Shown: positions 25,826-34,991 of the stretch, in pieces
Numbering within the stretch: the stretch's first letter is position 1
Layout of the letters: each line of letters starts with the position of its first letter
NCBI RefSeq assembly: GCF_003664185.1
Contig: NZ_RCCS01000008.1
Location: 124,001 to 188,000 of the forward strand
Source of the DNA: Tenacibaculum discolor
Lineage (GTDB): Bacteria > Bacteroidota > Bacteroidia > Flavobacteriales > Flavobacteriaceae
Reading direction: 5' to 3'
DNA: 64,000 nt
Translations under genes and position numbers: made by a program
The notes under the pieces: model-generated
The model's database searches: none
Seen by the model: the letters and a program-made list of their open reading frames with translations, nothing else
Told to the model about the DNA's origin: nothing

Positions 25826-28801
25826 ATGAACGACGAAAAAAACTGGTTACAATATTATAAAAACAGCTTATCTGATAGTGAAAACTTAGCTATCGACATT
25901 AGTAAAATAAAAAACCTTTTTTATCAAAAATCATCCGATTTAAGCAATGCGCTCATCAATTCTAAACAAGCAAGTCAACTGTTAGATGTTGAAGAACGTA
26001 GAATTAATCGATTAAAAGGAATTACTAAAAAAGACAATCCTAAGTGGCATAAAGTAGAAGAAACTAAAATATTAATTGCCCCCTTTCATTTAGTTTATCA
26101 AACCGACAACACTAAATTCAAACAACGCACTATTCATCCTTTTTGGATTAGTGCTATTGTAAATCGTTCAGGGCAATTATCAGCTCCAAAAGATGGCTTT
26201 CCTTTAATTGTTCGCAACTATCTAACCCCAATGGCAGATGTAAAGAACGATTTTATCTTTTCTTCTATCGATACCGTTTTAGATGCTAAAGAATTAGCTT
26301 CTCCTGATTTTGAAAACAGTGAAGATTCTGTACCTTGGGATGAATACTGGAACTATATTAACGAAGTATTTTCTGCGATAACTTTTAGCAACCTATACCG
26401 TTATCAAGTAGAACGCTATACCACGCAATATGAGCTTACTTACTTTGCTTTAAGTTCTAAAATTTCTACAGCAAAAAGTATTTTATTTCTGTATGAAAAC
26501 CTACTTAAAAATACGAATGAATTACCCGTACTCTCTAAAATCATCAACCCATATACTAGAGAACGACAAGAAGCCATTACCGATAACGGATTTTTAGTGT
26601 ATAACCATTTGCATTTAGGGCAAATGTCAAATAAATTTCCACTTTCTGTTAGTCAACGTAAAACATTACTATCTTATTTAGTAGCAGAAGAAAATGCAGT
26701 TACCGCTGTAAACGGACCTCCAGGAACAGGAAAAACTACACTTTTACAAAGTTTAGTTGCTACCGAATTTGTAAAAGCCGCTATTAACGGTGAAGAAGCT
26801 CCTATAATCTTAGCTTGTTCAAACAACAACCAAGCAGTAACCAATATTATTGATAGTTTTATCAATTCTGAAAGCACTATGGAAGAATTAGCCAACCGTT
26901 GGATTCCTGATTTTAACGGATATGCTACCTATCTTCCTTCCAGTTCAAAAAGTGAGAAAAAACTGGCCAATATCAATTATTTAAAAGGAAACCTATTTGG
27001 TCATGAAGGAACCTTATGTAATCTAGAAAACGAAAAATACATTTCAGAAGCTGAGTACTATTTCTTAACCAATTACTGTAATTACTTTAATACCCAAACA
27101 AATTCACTTGACGATGTTTGCAATCATCTACAAGAAGAAATTATTGGGATTCAAAATATTTTAGCAGATGGTGTTGACTATTCTAGAAACTATATTAATG
27201 CGGTAAACTATATTAACAGCATACTCGTACACGAAGAAGATTTCATCGAAAAAAGTACGTTTAAAATCTCCAAACTACAAGAATGGAGAACTGTTTTAAA
27301 CGATTTAAAAACAGCTACAAAAGACACTGATTTTATTGATAAAGTAAAACACTATTTTATTGACGAAGCTAATTTTGAAACAAGAAATGCTGAACATATT
27401 TTTAAGACTACAGCAGAAACATTATTAGATGCTAAAAAAGCTGCTGCATACATAAAAGAATGTACAAATAATGTAAACCTGTTATTGCAATCGCATTTAA
27501 GCCTAAAAAATTGGAAGTATGAAAACAACATTAAAGGATTTCCTTTTGTCTCAGAAGAACAAATGTGGGCATACGAATATGAAAAAATAAACTCTAACGA
27601 TGCAACACAACGTTTCTTTTATGATGAATTAGATATTGATTTACGTCATAAAGCATTTTTATTAGCAACCCATTACTGGGAAGCTCGTTGGTTACTAGAA
27701 ACCAGAGAAATGTTGGAGGAAAATACCGAAAAAGGGACAGGAGAATACGCTATCAAAGCAAAATGGAAACGAAGAGCTATGCTTACTCCGTGCTTTGTCG
27801 CTACCTTTTATACAGCTCCAAGTCACTTTTTATACAGTCAATTTCAAGGAGAAAACGAAAACGGAAAACCTATTTTTGAATACTTACCGCTATACAACTT
27901 TTTAGATTTGTTAATTATTGATGAAGCAGGTCAGGTTACTCCAGAAGTAAGTATCCCTGTATTTTCATTAACTCAAAAAGCCTTTGTAATAGGTGATTTA
28001 AAACAAATAGAACCTATTTGGTCTATTCCTAAAAAAATTGACCAAGGAAACTTAACAAGTCTTGATATTATTGAAAATCAGAATGACACACATTTAGATG
28101 AGTTAGGTTTTTTAGCTTCTAGCGGAAGCATTATGAAAATGGCTCAAAATGCCTGTGAATTTGAAACTCCCCTACCCGCAAAAAAAGAACAAGGATTGGT
28201 TTTGTTAGAGCACAGACGATGTAATGATGAAATTATTAGTTTTTGTAACGAATTGGCGTACGATGGAATTTTAAAACCTATGAAAGGGAAGGCGAAAGAA
28301 AACCAAGCTTTTCCATCAATGATGGCATATCATATTGAAGGCGTTAGTGAACGTAAATACAACAGTCGTCAAAACATTAGTGAAGTAAAAGCCATAATTT
28401 CTTGGTTACAGCAAAACAAAGAAACCATTCAAGAAGCCTACAATGTAGAAGCCATTGAACCTGTTTTAGGAATCATTACCCCTTTCGCAAGTCAAAAAGG
28501 AGAATTATCTAAAGCTTTAACCGATGCAGGTTATAAAGTAAGCGATATAAAACTAGGTACCGTACATGCGTTACAGGGAGCAGAACGAAATATTATTTTG
28601 TTCAGTTCTGTATATTCTAATGATGATGAAGGAACCTTGTTTTTTGAAAAAGACAACAAGCCTAATATGCTAAATGTAGCGGTTTCTAGAGCCAAAGAAA
28701 GTTTTATTCTTTTTGGTGATACCCGAATTTTTGATGAAACCAAAAATACGCCTTCTGGAATCTTAAAAAGACACCTAAATATTTATGAAATGGCAAACTA
28801 A
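25826..28801 (+). CDS. UPF1-like superfamily I DNA/RNA helicase
   Basis: The 991-residue protein carries Walker A GPPGTGKTTLLQSLV (about residue 295), Walker B LLIIDEAGQVTPEV (about 695), motif III VIGDLKQIEPIW, motif IV region LLEHRRCNDEIISF, motif V GTVHALQGAERNIILFSSVY and motif VI NVAVSRAKESFILFGD. The long insert between motif I and II contains no other domain I recognise. It is a cytoplasmic ATP-dependent helicase, single gene, with no partner beside it. It follows the IS1 element by 151 bases. Confidence 0.85.
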   Translation: MNDEKNWLQYYKNSLSDSENLAIDISKIKNLFYQKSSDLSNALINSKQASQLLDVEERRINRLKGITKKDNPKWHKVEETKILIAPFHLVYQTDNTKFKQRTIHPFWISAIVNRSGQLSAPKDGFPLIVRNYLTPMADVKNDFIFSSIDTVLDAKELASPDFENSEDSVPWDEYWNYINEVFSAITFSNLYRYQVERYTTQYELTYFALSSKISTAKSILFLYENLLKNTNELPVLSKIINPYTRERQEAITDNGFLVYNHLHLGQMSNKFPLSVSQRKTLLSYLVAEENAVTAVNGPPGTGKTTLLQSLVATEFVKAAINGEEAPIILACSNNNQAVTNIIDSFINSESTMEELANRWIPDFNGYATYLPSSSKSEKKLANINYLKGNLFGHEGTLCNLENEKYISEAEYYFLTNYCNYFNTQTNSLDDVCNHLQEEIIGIQNILADGVDYSRNYINAVNYINSILVHEEDFIEKSTFKISKLQEWRTVLNDLKTATKDTDFIDKVKHYFIDEANFETRNAEHIFKTTAETLLDAKKAAAYIKECTNNVNLLLQSHLSLKNWKYENNIKGFPFVSEEQMWAYEYEKINSNDATQRFFYDELDIDLRHKAFLLATHYWEARWLLETREMLEENTEKGTGEYAIKAKWKRRAMLTPCFVATFYTAPSHFLYSQFQGENENGKPIFEYLPLYNFLDLLIIDEAGQVTPEVSIPVFSLTQKAFVIGDLKQIEPIWSIPKKIDQGNLTSLDIIENQNDTHLDELGFLASSGSIMKMAQNACEFETPLPAKKEQGLVLLEHRRCNDEIISFCNELAYDGILKPMKGKAKENQAFPSMMAYHIEGVSERKYNSRQNISEVKAIISWLQQNKETIQEAYNVEAIEPVLGIITPFASQKGELSKALTDAGYKVSDIKLGTVHALQGAERNIILFSSVYSNDDEGTLFFEKDNKPNMLNVAVSRAKESFILFGDTRIFDETKNTPSGILKRHLNIYEMAN

Positions 28802-28810
28802 TTATGTTTT

Positions 28811-28931
28811 TGTACACCAAAAAAAATTACAACTAAAAAAATGTACAACTGTTGTACACTAAAAATTTTGATAAAAAAAATAGTGTACAGTACTTGTACA
28901 CCAAAAAAATCACCAATTTAAAAAGTGTACA
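28811..28931. repeat. Cluster of six TGTACA palindromes between convergent genes
   Basis: TGTACA occurs at 28811, 28842, 28853, 28884, 28895 and 28926. Two copies share TTGTACACCAAAAAAA and two share AGTGTACAG. The cluster lies between the ends of the helicase and ornithine aminotransferase genes, so it does not sit at an obvious promoter. No gene is seen in the interval 28802-29077. Confidence 0.75.
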
Positions 28932-29023
28932 GGAAAGCACCTAACTTGCTATTAAACATTTTTAATAACATTTAGAAAAATGTTAGTTTCATATTTTAGT
29001 AATTAAAAACTAATAAATAACAA

Positions 29024-29057
29024 CAAAAAAAGGAACGATATAATCGTTCCTTTTTTT
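29024..29057. terminator. Bidirectional terminator
   Basis: AAAAAAAGGAACGAT / ATCGTTCCTTTTTTT stem with a short AT loop. It ends the minus-strand rocD transcript and any plus-strand read-through. Confidence 0.85.
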
Positions 29058-29077
29058 AATATATACAGACTGTAAAC

Positions 29078-30322
29078 TTATTTTTTAAACTCAGTAATAG
29101 TCTTCTTAATAATATTAATACAGTCTCTTAATTGTTCTTCGTTCATTACTAATGGTGGTGCAAAACGGATAATGTTTCCGTGTGTTGGTTTTGCTAACAA
29201 TCCGTTGTCACGTAATTTTAAACAGATATTCCAAGCTGTTTCACTTTCTTCGGTATCGTTAATTACAACAGCATTTAACAATCCTTTACCACGTACTAAC
29301 GTTACTAATTCGTTTTCTTTAGCAAACTCAGCTAACTCTTCTCTAAATATTTTACCTAAACGCTCAGCATTTTCAGCTAACTTTTCATCTTTAACCACCT
29401 CTAAAGCTGCAATAGCTACCGCTGCAGCAACAGGGTTTCCTCCGAAAGTAGAACCGTGGTTACCAGGTTTAATAACATTCATAATGTCATCGTTTGCTAA
29501 TACTGCAGATACTGGATAAGCTCCTCCACTTAAAGCTTTACCTAAAATTAAAATATCTGGTTGAACATCTTCGTGGTTTACTGCTAATAACTGACCTGTA
29601 CGTGCAATACCTGTTTGTACTTCATCAGCAATAAATAATACATTATGCTTTTCACATAACGCTTTAGCTGCTGCTAAATATCCTTCAGAAGGCACATATA
29701 CCCCAGCTTCTCCTTGAATAGGTTCAGCCATGAAACCAGCAATATTATTGTTGTTTTCTAATGCTTCTTCTAAAGCTTGTAAATTATCGTATTCAATTTT
29801 AATAAACCCTTCAGTAAACGGACCAAAGTTTTTACGTGCTACAGGATCGTTTGAAAAAGAAATAATTGTAGTCGTTCTTCCGTGGAAATTATTCTTACAA
29901 ACAATAATTTGTGCTTCGTTTTCATCAATTCCTTTTACTTCATACGCCCATTTTCTACAGATTTTTAAAGCAGTTTCTACAGCTTCAGCACCCGTATTCA
30001 TTGGTAATAATTTATCAAAACCAAAGTATTCTGTTGCAAATTTTTCATACTTTCCTAACATATCGTTATAAAAAGCACGAGAAGTTAACGTTAATGTTTG
30101 TGCTTGGTTTACCATTGCTCCAACAATTTTTGGATGGCAATGTCCTTGGTTTACTGCAGAGTAAGCTGATAAAAAATCATAATATTTTTTTCCTTCAACA
30201 TCCCATACATATACTCCTTCTCCTTTACTCAATACTACTGGTAATGGATGGTAGTTATGTGCTCCGTATTTGTTTTCTAAGTCAATCGCTTGTTGCGAAG
30301 TTAATTGGTCTAAAACAGCCAT
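29078..30322 (-). CDS. rocD: Ornithine-oxo-acid (ornithine delta-) aminotransferase
   Basis: The 414-residue class III PLP aminotransferase transfers the delta-amino group of ornithine to 2-oxoglutarate, giving glutamate semialdehyde for proline/glutamate metabolism. Visible motifs: [17 protein letters not shown], the PLP-contacting [11 protein letters not shown], and the Schiff-base Lys in [19 protein letters not shown]. The N-terminal [20 protein letters not shown] is typical of the ornithine subgroup. Length fits the family. It is monocistronic, with its own terminator. Confidence 0.95.
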   Translation of the reverse strand: MAVLDQLTSQQAIDLENKYGAHNYHPLPVVLSKGEGVYVWDVEGKKYYDFLSAYSAVNQGHCHPKIVGAMVNQAQTLTLTSRAFYNDMLGKYEKFATEYFGFDKLLPMNTGAEAVETALKICRKWAYEVKGIDENEAQIIVCKNNFHGRTTTIISFSNDPVARKNFGPFTEGFIKIEYDNLQALEEALENNNNIAGFMAEPIQGEAGVYVPSEGYLAAAKALCEKHNVLFIADEVQTGIARTGQLLAVNHEDVQPDILILGKALSGGAYPVSAVLANDDIMNVIKPGNHGSTFGGNPVAAAVAIAALEVVKDEKLAENAERLGKIFREELAEFAKENELVTLVRGKGLLNAVVINDTEESETAWNICLKLRDNGLLAKPTHGNIIRFAPPLVMNEEQLRDCINIIKKTITEFKK

Positions 30323-30571
30323 TTTTCTTAATTTTTTAAAATTTATAAAATAACCATTCCTTATCTACCTTTATCCTTTCGAAAAAGAAGTTTCGAAAAT
30401 TCAGCGTGGGAAAGAAATCATCCCTAGCTACAAAATTATTAAATTTAAGTGACTTTCATAGACTTTGAAGGGTCTAAAAATACAAACAACATAACTTTTT
30501 TTATGGTTTACAATAAAACCATAGTTAATCAGTTTTTTTTATCTTTAAAGAAATTAACTAAATATCATTTT

Positions 30572-31048
30572 ATGAAAAAAATCTTATTTTTATTACTGCT
30601 TTCAATAGCTGTAATTGGGTGTAAATCTACATCTGTAACTAACACTAAACTTGACAATAAAACTGAACGAATGCTAAAAGGTAACTGGACTATTACTGCT
30701 GTAAACTTTCCAGGTTCAAACTACCTAAAAGTAAACTCATTTAATTTAGAAGACTCTAACTGCTTTATTGGTAGTAACTGGAGTTTTGTTTCAAACAACA
30801 ACAAAGGAGAAATGAGCTTAAATAATCCAAGTACAGATTGTAAAGACTTTAGCTCTCCTATTACATGGTATGTTAATAAAGATGGAAACTTTGTATTAAA
30901 GATTATTAATAATCACAAAGCTAAAGACGTTAATGCTGGATATATTTTAAGGTTACGTAACGTTACCGAAACTAGTTTTGATTTAATAGATCAAGTTAAC
31001 GTTGCAGGGCAAGTAAAAGACATTACATATTCATTTCAAAGACAATAA
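30572..31048 (+). CDS. Lipocalin-like outer-membrane/periplasmic lipoprotein
   Basis: Start at ATG 30572 gives MKKILFLLLLSIAVIGCKST, a lipoprotein signal with Cys; upstream in-frame starts only add a non-signal segment. The 158-residue protein has a lipocalin-like pattern (LKGNWTITAVNFPGS, YILRLRNVTETSFDLID, ITYSFQRQ) often found just upstream of OmpA-family genes in Flavobacteria. It is 14 bases from the next gene and likely cotranscribed. Confidence 0.85.
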   Translation: MKKILFLLLLSIAVIGCKSTSVTNTKLDNKTERMLKGNWTITAVNFPGSNYLKVNSFNLEDSNCFIGSNWSFVSNNNKGEMSLNNPSTDCKDFSSPITWYVNKDGNFVLKIINNHKAKDVNAGYILRLRNVTETSFDLIDQVNVAGQVKDITYSFQRQ

Positions 31049-31062
31049 TTAATAAGAATATT

Positions 31063-31758
31063 ATGAAAAAATCAATCATTTATAGTTTATCAATTTTATT
31101 TTTAGCTGGCACAATTTTTACCTCTTGTAAATCTATACAAAACGCTAACAACACTCAAAAAGGTGCTGCTATTGGTACTGCTGCTGGTGCTGTAATAGGT
31201 GCTGTAATAGGTAACAATGTAGGAAGCAAAAACAACTCTGAACTAGGTGCCATTTTAGGTGGTGTTGTAGGTGGTGTTGCTGGTGGTGTAATTGGTAACC
31301 AAATGGATAAGCAAGCTCGTGAAATTGAAGAAGCTTTACCAGGTGCAGAAGTAGAAAGAGTTGGTGAAGGTATTAAACTTACTTTAGGAGAAAATGCTGT
31401 TCGTTTTGCTACTAATAAAGCTACTTTAACAGCTACAGCGCAGGCCAACTTAGATAAATTAGTACCTGTATTTAAAGATTATGAAAACACAAATATTGTA
31501 ATTTACGGTTATACAGATAGTACTGGTGCTGTTGATTATAACCAAAAACTTTCAGAAAAAAGAGCTAATTCAGTAAGAAACTACTTAGCTGGTAAAGGAT
31601 TAAACAACAGTCGTTTTGAAACTAAAGGACTAGGTGTTAAAGATCCTATTGCTACTAACGATACTGCTGAAGGAAGAAGTAAAAACAGACGTGTTGAGTT
31701 TGCTATTGTTGCAAACGAACAAATGATAAAAGAAGCTAAAAAAGAAGCAGGTCAATAA
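31063..31758 (+). CDS. OmpA-family lipoprotein with glycine-zipper region
   Basis: The 231-residue protein has a lipobox (LAGTIFTSCKS), a glycine-zipper membrane-like stretch (about 32-80: AAIGTAAGAVIGAVIGNNVG, GGVVGGVAGGVIGNQ) and a C-terminal OmpA peptidoglycan-binding domain (about 105-215) with VIYGYTDSTGAVDYNQKLSE, RANSVRNYLAGKG and GRSKNRRVEFAI. It tethers the outer membrane to peptidoglycan. It is in one unit with the upstream lipoprotein. Confidence 0.93.
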   Translation: MKKSIIYSLSILFLAGTIFTSCKSIQNANNTQKGAAIGTAAGAVIGAVIGNNVGSKNNSELGAILGGVVGGVAGGVIGNQMDKQAREIEEALPGAEVERVGEGIKLTLGENAVRFATNKATLTATAQANLDKLVPVFKDYENTNIVIYGYTDSTGAVDYNQKLSEKRANSVRNYLAGKGLNNSRFETKGLGVKDPIATNDTAEGRSKNRRVEFAIVANEQMIKEAKKEAGQ

Positions 31759-31780
31759 AAAAGCCTTCACAACAAAGATT

Positions 31781-31807
31781 AAAGACTACTCTAAATGAGT
31801 AGTCTTT
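31781..31807 (+). terminator. Intrinsic terminator after the OmpA gene
   Basis: AAAGACTACT / AGTAGTCTTT stem with a 7-base loop followed by a long T-run. Confidence 0.88.
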
Positions 31808-31834
31808 TTTTTATCTTCAAACCATATCTTTTCC

Positions 31835-31842
31835 TAATTTTG
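31835..31842 (+). promoter_or_regulatory. TAnnTTTG -7 element of rlmD
   Basis: TAATTTTG lies 23 bases before the rlmD ATG, just after the OmpA terminator. Confidence 0.6.
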
Positions 31843-31865
31843 CACACCATAAATCATAGTATAGA

Positions 31866-33317
31866 ATGCCAAGAAGAGAGCGAAATAAGTTTGTAAAAAG
31901 AGGACAAGTCATTGAAATTTTAATTGAAGACTATGCCTTCGGCGGAAAAGGAATTGGAAGAATACGTTCAGAAGAAGGTGTTTTTGTAGTTTTTGTTCCT
32001 AACACTTTACCAGGACAATTAGTAAAAGCACGTGTAGATAAATCAAAAAAGAAGTATGCAGAGTGTAAGTTAATTGATGTTTTAAAACATTCTGATGATG
32101 AAGTATCTGTTCCATATCAAGATATTCCTGGAGCACCTTATATTCAATTACCTATAGATTTACAACACAAATACAAGCAAGAAAGTACTTTATCTTTATT
32201 TAAACGTATTGGTAAAGTTGAAAATATTGAAGACCTATTTGATGAGTTTATTGCTTCTCCGAATGTATTTCACTACCGCAATAAAATGGAATATGGTTTT
32301 TCTGCCATTGGTTATGACCGTAAAAATAAAACCGATATAGATGAGTTTACATTAGGTTTTAAACGTCGTGGTGTTTGGTGGATGGGTGATAACCTTGAAA
32401 AAGATTCTGGTTTATTTGACAAACAAGTTGAAGATAACATCAAAAACATTAGAGAGTATTGTGAAAAAACTGGTTTAGCGCCTTGGCACGGACCTAAAAA
32501 AGAAGGTTTCTTTAGGTATTTTGTGGTAAGAAAATCATACAAAACCAACGAATTGTTATTCAACTTAGTAACCACTTCTCACGATTTATCAAAATTTGAT
32601 TTAGATAAATTCGCCAACTATCTAGTAGAGTTATTTGGTGATAGAGTGGCTGGTTTATTACACACTATTAACGACGAAACTGGTGATAGAACTATTGCTA
32701 CTTCAGGAAGCGTTAAATTGGTATACGGAAAAGATAAAATTGTAGAAGAGTTATTAGGGTTGAATTTTGAAATTAGCATGAAAAGCTTCTTCCAAACCAA
32801 TCCTAAATCTGCCGAAAAACTATATACCAAAGTAGTTGATTATGCGTTAGAAAACAAAGATGCAATTGACAATACCGTAGTGATGGATTTATTCTGTGGT
32901 ACTGGAACCATTGGGCAAATTATTGCTTCAAAGTCGAATAACACTAAAATTGTTGGTGTAGATATTGTAGCCTCTGCTATTGAAGATGCTAAGAAGAATG
33001 CAGATCGAAACAATATTGAAGGTTTACAATTTTATGCAGCTGATGTAGGAAAGTTCTTAAATGAACACCCACAATATAAAAACAAAATAAGAACCATTAT
33101 TTTAGATCCAGCTCGTGCAGGAATTGCACCAAAAACGCTTAAGAAAATCATAAACTTAAACGCTGATAGAATGGTTTATGTATCTTGTAACCCAGCAACA
33201 CAAGCTCGTGACACGGAGGAATTGATAAACAACGGATACCAATTAAAAAAGATTAGTTTAGTAGATCAATTTCCACATACATCACACATAGAAACGGTGG
33301 TTTTATTTGAAAAATAA
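31866..33317 (+). CDS. rlmD: 23S rRNA m5U methyltransferase, RlmD/RumA family
   Basis: The 483-residue protein has an N-terminal TRAM domain (about 8-70: GQVIEILIEDYAFGGKGIGR) and a SAM methyltransferase domain with VMDLFCGTGTIGQI (about 340), ILDPARAGI and the catalytic VYVSCNPATQARD, ending FPHTSHIETVVLFEK. The family uses SAM to methylate uridine in 23S rRNA. The Cys cluster for an Fe-S centre of enterobacterial RlmD is not obvious near the N-terminus, so the exact uridine is uncertain. Confidence 0.9.
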   Translation: MPRRERNKFVKRGQVIEILIEDYAFGGKGIGRIRSEEGVFVVFVPNTLPGQLVKARVDKSKKKYAECKLIDVLKHSDDEVSVPYQDIPGAPYIQLPIDLQHKYKQESTLSLFKRIGKVENIEDLFDEFIASPNVFHYRNKMEYGFSAIGYDRKNKTDIDEFTLGFKRRGVWWMGDNLEKDSGLFDKQVEDNIKNIREYCEKTGLAPWHGPKKEGFFRYFVVRKSYKTNELLFNLVTTSHDLSKFDLDKFANYLVELFGDRVAGLLHTINDETGDRTIATSGSVKLVYGKDKIVEELLGLNFEISMKSFFQTNPKSAEKLYTKVVDYALENKDAIDNTVVMDLFCGTGTIGQIIASKSNNTKIVGVDIVASAIEDAKKNADRNNIEGLQFYAADVGKFLNEHPQYKNKIRTIILDPARAGIAPKTLKKIINLNADRMVYVSCNPATQARDTEELINNGYQLKKISLVDQFPHTSHIETVVLFEK

Positions 33318-33361
33318 CATAGTTAAGTTGATGCGTTTAATTGTTTAAAAGTTTATTTGCT

Positions 33362-33724
33362 ATGAAAATTTATTCTTTTGAAAAATTAGAAGTTTGGAAA
33401 GAAAGTATTTCACTAACTAAAAATATATATAGTTTAACTGATAGCTTTCCTGCAAATGAAAATTTTGGATTAACATCACAACTAAGAAGAGCTACTATTT
33501 CAATAGCCTCTAACTTAGCAGAAGGTACAGCACGAAAAAGTAATAAAGATAAAGCTCATTTTATTACTATTTCTTATAGTTCAGCAATGGAAGTGTTAAA
33601 TCAGCTCATAATATCAAAAGAACTAAATTATGTTTCTGAAAAAGATTATATTTTAGTCAGAAAAAAGCTAGAAAAGATAACTAATATGTTAAACGCACTA
33701 AGAAAATATCAACTTAACGCATAA
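33362..33724 (+). CDS. Four-helix bundle protein (S23 / IVS-ORF family)
   Basis: Start at ATG 33362 gives 120 residues beginning MKIYSFEKLEVWKESISLTK; family proteins start with this type of motif, so the upstream in-frame ATG at 33341 is unlikely. Further family hallmarks are FPANENFGLTSQLRRATISI and ASNLAEGTARKSNKDKAHF. The family is named from ORFs within intervening sequences of 23S rRNA genes but also occurs as stand-alone genes. The function is unknown. Here it interrupts the usual rlmD-DUF6452 neighbourhood. Confidence 0.9.
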   Translation: MKIYSFEKLEVWKESISLTKNIYSLTDSFPANENFGLTSQLRRATISIASNLAEGTARKSNKDKAHFITISYSSAMEVLNQLIISKELNYVSEKDYILVRKKLEKITNMLNALRKYQLNA

Positions 33725-33748
33725 ACAACTAAACAGATAAACAGTTAT

Positions 33749-34225
33749 ATGAAAAAATACATTGCTCTATTCATACTTCTAGTAGGTTTAACAGCCTGTG
33801 AAAAAGATGATTTCTGTACACAAAACCCAGTAACACCCAATTTAGTGCTTCGTTTTTACGATATCGATAATACGAATGATTTAAAAAGTGTAGAACGCTT
33901 ATCTGTAATTGCAGAAGGTAAAACTGATAGTCTCTTTACCAATAGAACAACAGATAGTATTGCTATTCCTTTAAACAGTTTATCTCAGAAAACAGTCTAC
34001 ACATTAAAAATGAATGATGTAGATGGTAATATAGCTAACAATAAAACCGCTACGCTTACTATTGAGTATAACCCTGAAAAAGATTTTGTTTCTCGCTCAT
34101 GTGGTTTCAGAATTATTTATGAAAATGTAACTTTAAGTAATACAGGTTGGATAAACAGTTTATCAACTACAGAAGTTCCTTTAATTGACAATCAAGCTAG
34201 CGCCCATGTACAAGTATTTCATTAG
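33749..34225 (+). CDS. DUF6452-family lipoprotein
   Basis: The 158-residue protein has a lipoprotein signal (MKKYIALFILLVGLTACEKD) and the features of DUF6452: DFCTQNPVTPNLVLRFYD after the lipobox, DSIAIPLNSLSQKTVYTL, and SCGFRIIYENVTL. Function is unknown. Its end overlaps the next gene's ATG at 34206 by 20 bases. The pair follows rlmD in many Flavobacteriaceae, as I recall. Confidence 0.82.
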   Translation: MKKYIALFILLVGLTACEKDDFCTQNPVTPNLVLRFYDIDNTNDLKSVERLSVIAEGKTDSLFTNRTTDSIAIPLNSLSQKTVYTLKMNDVDGNIANNKTATLTIEYNPEKDFVSRSCGFRIIYENVTLSNTGWINSLSTTEVPLIDNQASAHVQVFH

Positions 34226-34931
34226 TTTATGTTTCGTTTTTGTATTTGTGAACGGATACTCACAAATAAATACATCTAAAGAAGAAACCAAAGAAAAAAA
34301 AGATACCGTTACATATAAAACAGGATATGGCTTACGTATCGGATTAGACATTAGTAAACCTGGTCTTGCTATTATTGACAAAAGTTATAGTGGTCTAGAA
34401 TTAGTGGGTGATTATAGAGTATCTAAAAAATGGTATATCGCTACAGAGCTAGGTTTTGAAGATGAAACTACCTATGAAGATTTTTCGTCTTCTAGTTCAA
34501 AAGGAAGTTATATTAGACTTGGAGCAAATTACAATGCTTATGAGAATTGGTTAGACATGAATAACGAAATTTATGTTGGTATGCGTTATGGTTTTGCCAT
34601 ATTTGACCATACCTTAAATAGCTACCAACCTAATGTTTCTTCGGGTACCGAAAACTTACCTCCTTATTTTCCCTCAAACCCAGTTACAACACCTATGTCT
34701 GATGACGGACTTACCGCTCATTGGACTGAATTACAACTAGGTATAAAGGCAGAAACTTTTAAAAACCTGTTTATAGGTTTTAGCTTTTCATATAAAATTA
34801 TGTTAAGTGTTGACGATCAAAAAGGTTTTAAAACACTATACACACCAGGTTTTAATCGTGTTTTTGAAAGTAGTACAGGATTCGGATTCAATTATACAAT
34901 ATCGTACTTAATCCCTTTTGTTAATAAATAA
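34206..34931 (+). CDS. DUF6048-family exported beta-barrel-like protein
   Basis: Start at ATG 34206 gives 241 residues with a signal peptide (MYKYFISLCFVFVFVNGYSQ); the upstream alternative would spoil it. The mature part has alternating beta strands ending in an aromatic-rich segment (FGFNYTISYLIPFVNK), which suggests a small outer-membrane beta-barrel. TGYGLRIGLDISKPG is a DUF6048 hallmark. It overlaps the DUF6452 gene, implying joint function in the outer membrane. Confidence 0.82.
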   Translation: MYKYFISLCFVFVFVNGYSQINTSKEETKEKKDTVTYKTGYGLRIGLDISKPGLAIIDKSYSGLELVGDYRVSKKWYIATELGFEDETTYEDFSSSSSKGSYIRLGANYNAYENWLDMNNEIYVGMRYGFAIFDHTLNSYQPNVSSGTENLPPYFPSNPVTTPMSDDGLTAHWTELQLGIKAETFKNLFIGFSFSYKIMLSVDDQKGFKTLYTPGFNRVFESSTGFGFNYTISYLIPFVNK

Positions 34932-34991
34932 ATTATCAGCATACGCTTGATTTTACTAACTTTACTGCCTGAATAATAAAACTTATTAACA

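Noticed and set aside
28811..28931. TGTACA series as a CRISPR or terminator
   Set aside because: Spacing is irregular (11-42 bases), there are no spacers of equal length, and no T-run follows a stable stem.
29172..30339. Several plus-strand frames across the rocD gene
   Set aside because: They are antisense shadows of a complete, well-conserved aminotransferase.
30449..30571. Extended N-terminus of the lipocalin-like lipoprotein
   Set aside because: The lipoprotein signal peptide starts at 30572; the extension would place 41 residues before it.
31155..31448. Long antisense frame within the OmpA-family gene
   Set aside because: It results from Ala/Gly-rich coding sequence read backwards; no start signal and a perfect gene on the other strand.
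33341..33361. Upstream in-frame ATG for the four-helix bundle protein
   Set aside because: Family members begin with the MKIYSFEKLEVW-type segment, which starts at 33362.
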